Shown here: piece after piece, positions 1 to 5,746 of the stretch | Numbering within the stretch: the first letter of the stretch is position 1 | Layout: every line of letters begins with the position of its first letter | Assembly (NCBI GenBank): GCA_030603265.1 | Contig: JAUVYD010000069.1 | Location: 1 to 7,320 of the forward strand | Source of the DNA: Dehalococcoidia bacterium | Lineage (GTDB): Bacteria; Chloroflexota; Dehalococcoidia; GIF9; AB-539-J10 | Direction: 5' to 3' | DNA: 7,320 nt | Translations under genes and position numbers: made by a program | The notes under the pieces: model-generated | Told to the model about the DNA's origin: nothing | Database searches by the model: none | The model's input: the letters and a program-made list of their open reading frames with translations, nothing else

Positions 1-7
1 AAAGCAG

Positions 8-439
8 GTGCAGGATGATTCTATCACTGTGCTGTTGGGACTGCCGGAGCTGAGAGTACGAGGCGAGGAGGAGACGACGTACGGCATCAGAGTACGGGTG
101 GAGTATCGGGAGAGAGCGTCGGAATGTCCTCATTGTGGTGAGAGGACGGCGAGAGTGCATAGCAGGAAGCTGCAGGTGAAGCGGGACAGAAGATTGTGGG
201 ACAAGCCGATGTACCTGGTGCTGAGCAAGCGGCGGTTCCGCTGTCTCTCCTGTGGAAAGGCGCTCACAGAGCCTGACATTGTCTTCGGAGCGAGGAAGCG
301 CACCAGCCGGCGCTTCCGTAGTTATCTGGGACGAGAGGCGCTAGGAGCCTGTCGGAGTAATGTTTTGCCTGAAGCTAAAGGCCCCCGATTCTTAGGTTGC
401 TCTAGCTTTGACTCAGGGATTACTCGGACACACTCCTAG
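8..439 (+). pseudogene. Truncated ISL3-family transposase, N-terminal part
   Basis: The first ~112 codons match the N-terminus of ISL3-family transposases: a beta-rich lead, a CPHCG knuckle (C40, C43) and a second CLSCG knuckle (C79, C82), forming the four-Cys zf-ISL3 DNA-binding ribbon, then an Arg-rich segment (residues 96-109) leading toward the HTH. The homology stops at base ~341, where a 99-bp inverted-repeat element begins. The remaining ~30 codons to the stop at 439 are that element read through, and the stop TAG lies in its right end. The helix-turn-helix and the DDE catalytic domain are absent, and the bases after 439 belong to an opposite-strand gene. The start taken here is a GTG; the frame is open to base 2, so the true start may lie before the window. 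Full ISL3 transposases are about 400 aa or more, so this fragment cannot be active. Family assignment is from the zinc knuckles and their spacing. Confidence 0.8.
341..439. mobile_element. 99-bp MITE-like element with 21-bp terminal inverted repeats
   Basis: The 21 bases at 341-361 and the reverse complement of 419-439 agree at 18 positions; both begin CTAGGAG and end GAGTAAT. The 57-bp interior has no coding capacity. CTAG at each outer edge (341-344, 436-439) could be a four-base target duplication, as with YTAR-type insertion in some IS5-family elements, or part of the repeat itself. The left 16 bases recur exactly at 7162-7177, which shows this is a mobile terminus and not a chance palindrome. 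It interrupts the ISL3 transposase reading frame. The family of the autonomous partner is not determined. Confidence 0.75.
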
Positions 440-452
440 CTCAGCCGGTGCG

Positions 453-1259
453 TCATGTGGCCACGAAGGAGGGAGGGGACGGCTCCACGACCTGCGGCAG
501 GACGCCATGCGGCCAGGTGCCCTTCAACTCGGGGAACTTGTCGAGTGCTTCCAGCCGCGCCCATGTCTCTCCCGGGTCTTCTCTGAGGGCAATCGAGAAC
601 GGCCGCGTGACCCGCGCGCCTGACTCGCGGACTATCGGCTTGAGAACAAATTCGGTGCCGGCTGTCGGCGCGCGGAAGACGGCCAACGCGAGGTCGAAGC
701 ACTCGATGAGGACAGTGAAGCCCTGTGCTTCCTTCCGCATGTCCCAGTCCTCCACATGCGCCTGCCTCTTCGCACCCGTCTGGTGCACCATCACGAGCGT
801 ACAGCCGGCGTCCCGTAACTCGTGGCAGAATGCCGCGAGCGGCGAACCAATTGCAGCCGGGCCCATGTCTCGACCACCCATGATACGGTCGAGATTGTCG
901 ATGATGACGAGCGGCGCGCCCCGTTGCTGCTTGATGAGACTCCTCAACCAACCCCGCCTCTCATTGTCGTAGAGGAGGAAGCCACAGCGCGAATAGCACT
1001 CCAGGGGAACCTTCTTCAGATCCACATTGAGCCCGCGGGCAAGCCTGTCAAAGCGGCGCTTGAAGCTCACAGTGCCCGAATCCTCGTCAATGAGAATCAC
1101 GTGCTGCGGCCGCACGCGGAACCCTCCCAGGAAATCGTGTCCACTCGCAACGCAAACGGCAAGCTGTTCAGCAAGCCACGCTTTGCCCGAGTGCAACTGC
1201 CCCATGAGGGCAACCGAGCTGCCGGCAGGAATGAGTCCCTGTACAAGCCATCTTTCCAT
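453..1259 (-). CDS. RepA/AAA_25-like RecA-fold ATPase
   Basis: A 268-aa protein resembling the AAA_25 / RepA-type hexameric helicase family, P-loop ATPases often found in mobile elements and replication modules. Visible motifs are a Walker A loop G20-x4-G25-K26 followed by Ala instead of Ser/Thr, a LIDED segment (residues 56-60) supplying the likely catalytic glutamate after beta-strand 2, Walker B LVIIDN (117-122), and a sensor-like MVHQTG at 157-162. The text before and after Walker A (LIPAGS, then an ASGHDFLGGF stretch) follows the family pattern. The start is an ATG with a strong purine-rich ribosome site (GAGGGGGG) about 5 bases upstream. The C-terminal ~60 residues are not recognised, and the stop lies only 13 bp from the MITE-like element, so the 3' end may have been altered. 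The substrate is unknown. K26 and Walker B argue for nucleotide binding; the missing Ser/Thr may weaken Mg2+ coordination. Confidence 0.8.
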   Translation of the reverse strand: MERWLVQGLIPAGSSVALMGQLHSGKAWLAEQLAVCVASGHDFLGGFRVRPQHVILIDEDSGTVSFKRRFDRLARGLNVDLKKVPLECYSRCGFLLYDNERRGWLRSLIKQQRGAPLVIIDNLDRIMGGRDMGPAAIGSPLAAFCHELRDAGCTLVMVHQTGAKRQAHVEDWDMRKEAQGFTVLIECFDLALAVFRAPTAGTEFVLKPIVRESGARVTRPFSIALREDPGETWARLEALDKFPELKGTWPHGVLPQVVEPSPPSFVAT

Positions 1260-1296
1260 TCTGCACCCCCCTCATTCCACAGAGTGTCTCTCGTCA

Positions 1297-1324
1297 AGTA
1301 TGCTACAAGCATCGAGTTTGTCAA
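1297..1324 (-). promoter_or_regulatory. Predicted sigma70-type promoter for the AAA_25 gene
   Basis: On the minus strand a perfect -35 TTGACA (1319-1324) is followed after 16 bp by CATACT (1297-1302), 4 of 6 matches to the -10 consensus. It lies about 38-65 bp upstream of the ATG at 1259. No other promoter-like pair was seen closer to the gene. Confidence 0.45.
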
Positions 1325-1336
1325 GACGACGTGGCG

Positions 1337-1368
1337 TCGCTACGCGTCCCGGCACCCGGACACACGCA
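1337..1368 (+). repeat. 32-bp direct repeat, copy 1
   Basis: Begins TCGCTACGCG and contains GGCACCCGGACAC. It matches 1804-1835 at 29 of 32 positions in the same orientation. The two copies bracket the 1400-1706 hairpin cluster. Origin unknown. Confidence 0.7.
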
Positions 1369-1579
1369 CCGAGAGCCGGCGACCACAAGTCCAATCCTCG
1401 TAACAACACGTTGCACGTGACCGGGGATGGGGACCAAGTCTGCCGTAGGGGCGCTTCGAGAGGCACCCGGTGATTGTGTGCCGGACGAGGTTGGCGCCAT
1501 CTGGAGACTCAACGCCCGCGGTTGCCAGGGGGGTTTGGCGGGTGGGTTTCGGCTACAACCGTGGTTCCATGCAATGGCC

Positions 1580-1706
1580 GGGCCGTTCACGAACGGCCCC
1601 TACATTCGAACCACCTCGCGTCCACCGGACACGTGCAACGTGTCCCTACATCACGAACCACAGCCTTGTCCTCGCTACCACGGGCGGACCAGAGGTCCGC
1701 CCCTAC
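1580..1706 (-). repeat. Three GTAG-foot hairpins (REP-like)
   Basis: Read on the minus strand, each unit is GTAG followed directly by a hairpin. 1580-1603: a 9-bp perfect stem with GGGCCGTTC as its left arm. 1627-1649: an 8-bp stem GGACACGT/ACGTGTCC with loop TGC. 1681-1706: a 9-bp stem GGGCGGACC/GGTCCGCCC with loop TCT. The stems have different sequences, yet each pairs perfectly. The first two are preceded on the minus strand by GGTTCG followed by 3-4 bases, and the third by GGTTTCGG, the flank also seen in the 5.3-5.8 kb array. Spacing is about 47-57 bp. Confidence 0.75.
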
Positions 1707-1748
1707 ATCCGAAACCACCCTTCATCGGCCACCGGGCAAACGTGACAG

Positions 1749-1791
1749 GACCGCTGACCTCCCAAGAGAACATTGTTGCTGGACACCAACA
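1749..1791 (+). repeat. 43-bp dispersed block, copy A
   Basis: Starts GACCGCTGACCTCCCA and ends GCTGGACACCAACA. It agrees with 5963-6005 at 39 of 43 bases, same orientation; weaker similarity extends upstream from an adjacent CCGGGC. The right 28 bases also occur inverted at 4997-5024. In both direct copies it lies downstream of a GTAG-hairpin cluster. Confidence 0.75.
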
Positions 1792-1803
1792 AGCATCACA
1801 GCC

Positions 1804-1835
1804 TCGCTACGCGCCCGGGCACCCGGACACGCGCA
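1804..1835 (+). repeat. 32-bp direct repeat, copy 2
   Basis: Partner of 1337-1368, with three substitutions. It ends about 20 bp before the 3' end of the radical SAM gene. Confidence 0.7.
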
Positions 1836-1854
1836 ACACAGGTCGGCTCACCTG

Positions 1855-2889
1855 TCACCCACTGCCGGACTCGAATGGATGGCCGGGGCCGGAGAAGTCG
1901 GGCCTGTAGTGTGACGAAGCTTCCGGCTCCTGCACCCAGGCGTGCTCGAAGCCGAGAGCAGCCGCGAACTGCACCACTTCCCTGTACTCAGCTGCGGTCA
2001 CCCTGCGCGACAGCACCGGCATACTCCGCGCCAGATGGGCGGGGTAGTACTGGGCCATGATGCTGAGGGAAACCTTGTTCGACACCTCTTCGGCCAGCCA
2101 GGACAGGGACTCGCGGCTTCCCGCCAGCCCGCCGGGCAGAACAAGGTGCCGGATAATCAGCCCCCTTGCGACGGTATCCTCATCATCAAGGACAAGGTCC
2201 GGGCCAACCTGTCCGTACATCTCCCTGGTGGCCACACGGGAGACACCGACATAGTCCCGTACTCCCGACAGGCGCGAGGCCACCGGGTCGGACGAGTACT
2301 TGAGGTCCGGCAGATACACGTCCACGATGCCATCGAGCAGGTGAAGAACGTCCGGCGCATCATACGCGTTGGTGTTGTACACAAGAGGCAGCCGCAGGCC
2401 GAGCGGAATCGCGAGCAGCAGCGCCTCCACTATCTGGGGCACGAAATGGGTCGGCGAAACGAGGTTGATATTGTGACAATGCAACTGGTTCTGAAGCCGA
2501 AGCATCTCCGCCGCGAGCCCTTCCGCGGTCATCGCATCCGACGCGTGCAGCTCAGGCCGCTGGCTTATCTCATAGTTCTGGCAGAAGACGCAACGGAGAT
2601 TGCAGTTGGCGAAGAACACTGTGCCACTTCCACGACTGCCCGACAGCGGTGGCTCCTCCCCCCTGTGTTCACAGGACGCGGCAACCAGCGCCTCGCGGGC
2701 CGAAGAGCAAAAGCCTACCCTGCCGTTCAACCTGTCAACTCCACACTCGCGGGGACAGATATCACACGCGCCCAGGCGCTGAACCAGTTGCCCCGCGCGC
2801 CTGTGCAGCTCGCCCGATTCGAACAGAGCCACGTATGATGGCGCCTGTTTCGCGTCGGTCGCGCCTGTGTCTTCCGTGCTTCGTCTCAT
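1855..2889 (-). CDS. PflX-like radical SAM protein (COG1313)
   Basis: A 344-aa radical SAM enzyme related to pyruvate-formate-lyase-activating enzymes, of the uncharacterised PflX group. With the ATG at 2889 as start, the N-terminal Cys cluster is C42, C45, C49 and C61 (CDICPRECGVD...GFC), likely a metal site. The radical SAM motif C96-x3-C100-x2-C103 in NCNLRCVFCQNYEIS binds the 4Fe-4S cluster that cleaves S-adenosylmethionine. The TIM-barrel part follows with NINLVSPTHF, LVYNTNAYD and DVYLPDLKYS. The frame is open to 3093, but the extra 68 residues are Arg/Gly-rich and unlike the family; the start at 2889 puts the family-like SGELHRRA segment at the normal place. No clear Shine-Dalgarno site precedes it. 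The true substrate of this group is unknown. The C-terminus ends a few residues after the expected EPEASSHYRPDF region. Confidence 0.88.
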   Translation of the reverse strand: MRRSTEDTGATDAKQAPSYVALFESGELHRRAGQLVQRLGACDICPRECGVDRLNGRVGFCSSAREALVAASCEHRGEEPPLSGSRGSGTVFFANCNLRCVFCQNYEISQRPELHASDAMTAEGLAAEMLRLQNQLHCHNINLVSPTHFVPQIVEALLLAIPLGLRLPLVYNTNAYDAPDVLHLLDGIVDVYLPDLKYSSDPVASRLSGVRDYVGVSRVATREMYGQVGPDLVLDDEDTVARGLIIRHLVLPGGLAGSRESLSWLAEEVSNKVSLSIMAQYYPAHLARSMPVLSRRVTAAEYREVVQFAAALGFEHAWVQEPEASSHYRPDFSGPGHPFESGSG

Positions 2890-2901
2890 CGCAGTCTCAT
2901 T

Positions 2902-2921
2902 CGCCCCGACTCCACGGGGCG
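2902..2921 (-). promoter_or_regulatory. Hairpin just upstream of the radical SAM start
   Basis: A 7-bp perfect GC stem (CGCCCCG/CGGGGCG) with a 6-base loop, ending 12 bases before the ATG at 2889, at the edge of the expected ribosome-binding zone. In the leader RNA it could limit initiation. A -10-like TATCAT (5 of 6) lies at 2944-2949 on the minus strand, without a recognisable -35. The rest of 2890-3132 shows no further signal I can support. Confidence 0.3.
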
Positions 2922-3132
2922 GCTCCGTTTCATCACACTCCCTATGATAGCCTGTCCGGCCGGCCCGGCCATATCGCACGCGGCGGCGAGCTCCGTGAGC
3001 GCCCATCTTCCTGCCTGAGAAACCAGCAGCCCGGGACCTCGCTTTCGCACGGTCCACGTTGCTCCGGGCCCATCGCAGGGCGTATCCTGACACGTCGCAC
3101 GGACGGACAGACGCCCGCGACAGGAGCTAGTT

Positions 3133-3882
3133 ATGGAGAGCCAGAGGCTGGGCCGGGTGCATCTCTTGAGACTGCTCGCGCAGCTCGAAGAGGAGACGGA
3201 AGACTGGGACACGGTGTACCTGCGCAACGACACGTTGGGCGCCCGACAGCCACGCCCCGTGTTCGCTACCGACACGGACCACAGACTCCTCCAGGTCGAC
3301 ACCCTGCTGGAGGACGAACACCTGCGCCGGGAGCTGGCGAAGTACGCCACAGGGATGGTTCTTTTCCATTCGACCAGCACCACCTACGTCATTGCACCTC
3401 CGTTCCAGGTCCAATCCGACCTGGTCAGCAGCGGCAGGCCCGACACGAAGCCTCTTCGTCAGATGATGGAGCACCCGCACAGGATTGCGCTCGTGCTGGT
3501 CACGTGGGGCGCCTACGTTGCGGCGCTCTACAGGGGAACCGAGCTGCAGCAGCACAAGCAAGGCACCGGACACATCCACCCACCCCACAAGAAAGGAGGC
3601 AGCAGCAGTGCGCGCTTCGCGCGGCGGACCGAGGAACAGCGTCGAGAATTCCTGAAGAGAGCAGGGAACAGAATCGACGAAAGATTCGGGGACGAAACAG
3701 TGGACTACGTCTTCTTCGGAGGGAACCGCCTCATCCTCAGACCGCTGGCAGGCCACTCGCGCTTCGTCGAGAAGTCCGCGTCTGTGCTGTCGCCCCGCAT
3801 ACTGGACGTCAAGCGAGGAAAGCTGGCCGCGCTCGATGGCGCTCTGGCAGAGGCCTACAGCTCTGTGCTGTTCCGCACCTGA
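3133..3882 (+). CDS. Bacterial eRF1/VLRF1-like peptidyl-tRNA hydrolase homologue
   Basis: A 249-aa protein whose centre resembles domain 2 of class-1 release factors and the VLRF1/Vms1 group (bacterial eRF1-like families). The marker is a basic glycine loop at 153-165, KKGGSSSARFARR, followed by a long amphipathic helix (EEQRREFLKRAGNRIDERF, 167-185), matching the GGQ loop, RF-A-R and helix of eRF1 and archaeal aRF1. Residues 186-205 form the following strand and NRLIL turn, and 206-249 a C-terminal helical part. Relatives release peptidyl-tRNA from stalled ribosomes or from split 60S/50S subunits. The catalytic Gln after GG is Ser157 here, so hydrolysis cannot be assumed. The start is an ATG with GGAG seven bases upstream (3123-3126). 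It is divergent from the radical SAM gene and has no operon partner. Confidence 0.72.
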   Translation: MESQRLGRVHLLRLLAQLEEETEDWDTVYLRNDTLGARQPRPVFATDTDHRLLQVDTLLEDEHLRRELAKYATGMVLFHSTSTTYVIAPPFQVQSDLVSSGRPDTKPLRQMMEHPHRIALVLVTWGAYVAALYRGTELQQHKQGTGHIHPPHKKGGSSSARFARRTEEQRREFLKRAGNRIDERFGDETVDYVFFGGNRLILRPLAGHSRFVEKSASVLSPRILDVKRGKLAALDGALAEAYSSVLFRT

Positions 3883-3963
3883 GCACCGTCGGCGAACACC
3901 TGCATCGGTCACCACACATCCCGACTACGGATCCACCCGGTCCGAAGACTCCCGAACCCCACG

Positions 3964-3996
3964 AAAAAAGAAGGAGCCGTCAGTGCGGCTCCTTCT
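3964..3996 (-). terminator. Rho-independent terminator of the zinc-ribbon gene
   Basis: An 11-bp perfect stem (3969-3979 with 3986-3996, AGAAGGAGCCG and its complement) with a 6-base loop. On the minus strand it runs into six T residues (3964-3969). It begins 20 bases after the stop of the 47-aa gene. On the plus strand no T-run follows, so it is not a good terminator for the VLRF1-like gene. Confidence 0.9.
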
Positions 3997-4016
3997 ACGG
4001 TTCAACGAAATCCAGA

Positions 4017-4160
4017 TTACGGCTTTCCGATGCGGAACACCTTCGTCCCACAGGTGGGACAAGAACCCTGCATCGCAGGACGTCCATTCTTCAGAGTAAT
4101 CTGCTTAACGTCCTTGATCTCGACCTTCTTCCGGCACTTCATACAATACGCTGTAGCCAT
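4017..4160 (-). CDS. Small CxxC zinc-ribbon protein, DUF5679 type (47 aa)
   Basis: A 47-residue protein with two CxxC knuckles, C6-x2-C9 and C34-x2-C37, 24 residues apart, and a basic composition. The central ITLKNGRPAMQG segment and the terminal GTKVFRIGK follow the DUF5679 pattern (paired knuckles around a KNGRPA core). The four cysteines should hold one zinc ion. The role is unknown; nucleic-acid or protein binding is a guess. It is too short for usual ORF cut-offs, but all expression signals are present: a consensus promoter, a strong GGAGGG site about 5 bases before the ATG, and a perfect intrinsic terminator just after the stop. Such a complete single-gene transcription unit suggests strong, independent expression. 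Confidence 0.9.
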   Translation of the reverse strand: MATAYCMKCRKKVEIKDVKQITLKNGRPAMQGSCPTCGTKVFRIGKP

Positions 4161-4206
4161 AACACCCTCCTCTCGATAAACTGAGCTCGTACCTAAGCCT
4201 GAAGCT

Positions 4207-4235
4207 ACTTTAAGAGATGGCCTTCACGTTGTCAA
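4207..4235 (-). promoter_or_regulatory. Sigma70-type promoter of the zinc-ribbon gene
   Basis: On the minus strand, -35 TTGACA (4230-4235, perfect) and -10 TAAAGT (4207-4212, 4 of 6), separated by exactly 17 bp. This predicts a start near 4200 and a 5' leader of about 40 nt carrying the GGAGGG site. The -35 hexamer overlaps the TGA stop (4232-4234) of the upstream transglutaminase-like gene. Confidence 0.75.
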
Positions 4236-4951
4236 TACCTTGGGCTGCTGTTTCGGCGCAAAACCACTCGCGCGGCGACCAAAAACGCGATTCCGGACAG
4301 AAGAAGCACCTTCCGGACGACCGGCATCACAGTCCAGAGACCTTCCTTCGTGCTGTCGAACCACAATCGCCACTCGATCTCAGGGAATTGGAGGAATCGC
4401 TTGCCGGTTTCGGGGTCCTGCTGATGAAACTTCGCACGCGGATTCTCGAACGCAGTCTCGGACTTGCCTTCGTACTCAATCCATAGATGCACAAACGAGC
4501 TGTTGATCCGGTAGGGTATGTCCAGCCGCTCAAAGACGGACGCCAGCACGATGGCTCTCGCCTTGCAGTCCCCTTCGCGTCTCTCGACAATCGTCTCCGT
4601 CGAAGGAAAATACCACGGCATTCCGTTCACTTCCCAATCGTAGCGATACGGAAACATCAGGAGAATCGCCTCCTCCACATCGGCTGGAGCGGAAGGCAGT
4701 CCGTCCAGCAGCGACTCGACCGCCACCGGGTCAATGTCAGGATTGAAAAGCCTGTGGACGCTCACAGGGAGGTTCAGGGGATTGGGATACAGCACGAACA
4801 GTATCCAGATCGCGATGAGTACGCCGGTGTGTCTCTCCAGGCAGTGCAGGACCTTCCGTCGCGCAACGGGCGCGAAGGCCCGGGCGGAGGTTCCCAGAGC
4901 GGTCAAGTGCTTCACGAAGGTGGACCCAATCAAGGTTCGGCATTCTAGCAC
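4232..4951 (-). CDS. Membrane-anchored transglutaminase-like protein
   Basis: A 239-aa protein with a transglutaminase-core (papain-like) fold between two hydrophobic segments. Residues ~43-56 (VLIAIWILFVLYP) and ~213-231 (near the C-terminus) are likely membrane helices, placing the catalytic part between them. The active-site pattern is clear: E126-G-D-C129-KARA carries the nucleophilic Cys at a helix start, and FVHLWIEYEG carries His155. The third residue is probably Glu169 or Asn170 in the strand after the His, instead of the usual Asp. The fold is used for protein crosslinking or proteolysis; the substrate is unknown. The start is uncertain: the frame opens with GTG at 4951 without a good ribosome site, and TTG 4933 or GTG 4915 are alternatives. 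The next gene downstream has its own promoter overlapping this stop. Confidence 0.75.
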   Translation of the reverse strand: MLECRTLIGSTFVKHLTALGTSARAFAPVARRKVLHCLERHTGVLIAIWILFVLYPNPLNLPVSVHRLFNPDIDPVAVESLLDGLPSAPADVEEAILLMFPYRYDWEVNGMPWYFPSTETIVERREGDCKARAIVLASVFERLDIPYRINSSFVHLWIEYEGKSETAFENPRAKFHQQDPETGKRFLQFPEIEWRLWFDSTKEGLWTVMPVVRKVLLLSGIAFLVAARVVLRRNSSPRY

Positions 4952-4996
4952 AGGCCGTCCGGTTCACTCCGCAGATGCCGGTCGCCGCAGTTTCCC

Positions 4997-5024
4997 TGTT
5001 GGTGTCCAGCGAAAATGTCCTCCC
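4997..5024 (-). repeat. Inverted partial copy of the 43-bp block
   Basis: Read on the minus strand, 28 bases match the right part of 5963-6005 at 26 positions, ending CGCTGGACACCAACA. A related 18-base motif follows 27 bp away: 5003-5020 and 5030-5047 agree at 15 of 18 (TGTYCASCGAAAAYGTCC). Serial short repeats of this kind are found at ends of IS21-family elements, but no istA/istB gene is present, so that origin is tentative. Confidence 0.65.
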
Positions 5025-5118
5025 CTAAATGTTCACCGAAAACGTCCGCATGCAGGAAATGGTGATGTTGAACAGGAAGGAGCGGAAGAGGCCGGTGGCC
5101 ACGAGCCCAATCGTAGCC
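5025..5118 (-). pseudogene. Possible remnant of a membrane-protein coding region
   Basis: On the minus strand, a frame ending at TAG (5025-5027) reads as a hydrophobic stretch ATIGLVATGLFRSF followed by FNITISCMRTFSVNI, like one transmembrane helix with a polar edge. There is no start codon with a ribosome site, and the upstream side runs into a GTAG-hairpin. No family is recognised. It could equally be chance reading of repeat DNA. Confidence 0.2.
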
Positions 5119-5340
5119 GTAGGGGCGAGGCATGCCTCGCCCGTCGGGTTGTGTGCCGTTCAAGGCTGTGTTGACCTCTGCGGCGTTATGTGACTCCCGT
5201 GTAGGGACGGACCTCCGTGCCTCGCCCGTAGGGTAGTGTGTCATTCAAGGCTGTGTTGGCCTTTGCGGCGTTGTGTGGCGACATGGCGACGGGCCAGGCA
5301 TGCCAGGCCCCTACATTCGAACCACCCCACCACACCACCA

Positions 5341-5456
5341 CGGGCAGATGGTTAGCAGGGTGGAATTGCCCGGTTCCCCGTAGGGGCGGACCTCGGTGTC
5401 CGCCCGTGGGGTCGGTTGCCGACAGGGTGCAATTGCCCGGTTTTCGGTAGGGGCGA
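5341..5456 (+). repeat. 290-bp tandem repeat, conserved part of copy 1
   Basis: 116 bases agree with 5631-5746 at 113 positions, a 290-bp offset. Each copy holds two plus-oriented GTAG hairpins 67 bp apart, each preceded by a TG-N-AATTGCCCGGTT leader. Confidence 0.9.
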
Positions 5457-5630
5457 GGCATGCGTCTCCCGTTTGGTTGTGCGCCATTCATTGCTGTGCT
5501 GACGTTTCCGGCTTTGTGTGACGACATGGCGACGGGCCAGGCATGCCAGGCCCCTACATTCGGACCGCCCCACATCCACCAGGCACGTGCAACGTGCCAC
5601 TACATGCGAACCACCCCACCCTCGCCACCA

Positions 5631-5746
5631 CGGGCCGATGGTTGGCAGGGTGGAATTGCCCGGTTCCCCGTAGGGGCGGACCTCTGTGTCCGCCCGTGGG
5701 GTCGGTTGCCGACAGGGTGCAATTGCCCGGTTTTCGGTAGGGGCGA
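5631..5746 (+). repeat. 290-bp tandem repeat, conserved part of copy 2
   Basis: Partner of 5341-5456 with three substitutions, one in a hairpin loop (CTCGGT versus CTCTGT). The 290-bp period also holds for the minus-oriented hairpins at 5532 and 5822, while the earlier step 5289 to 5532 is only 243 bp because 47 bp holding an extra hairpin is present near 5570-5617. Confidence 0.9.

Larger units (their letters stand above)
1260..1854. other. Non-coding repeat-bearing gap
   Basis: About 600 bp without a credible gene; open frames here are short, conflict on both strands and resemble no family. It holds the promoter of the AAA_25 gene, a pair of 32-bp direct repeats, degenerate GTAG-hairpins at 1400-1421 and 1445-1471, three well-formed hairpins at 1580-1706, and a 43-bp block shared with the gap before the DUF212 gene. 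It looks like a landing zone for small repeats. Confidence 0.6.

Noticed and set aside
448..972. Plus-strand frame opposite the AAA_25 gene
   Set aside because: A shadow of the minus-strand gene, whose motifs and ribosome site are clear.
2890..3093. 68-residue N-terminal extension of the radical SAM protein
   Set aside because: Arg/Gly-rich and unlike any family member; the ATG at 2889 gives the normal family length and N-terminus.
2649..4184. Long plus-strand open frame of 511 codons
   Set aside because: It runs antisense to the radical SAM gene and out of frame through the VLRF1-like gene, and is rich in Arg, Pro and Gly with no domain. High GC content explains the lack of stops.
4737..4967. 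Minus-strand frame starting at 4967, overlapping the start of the transglutaminase-like gene
   Set aside because: It overlaps the real gene in another frame and shows no recognisable features; the catalytic Cys and His motifs are in the 4232-4951 frame.
5551..5615. tRNA-like T-arm signals (TTCGAA...ACCACC) after the hairpins
   Set aside because: The motif is a repeated tail of the hairpin family; no acceptor stem, D-arm or anticodon arm can be drawn around it.
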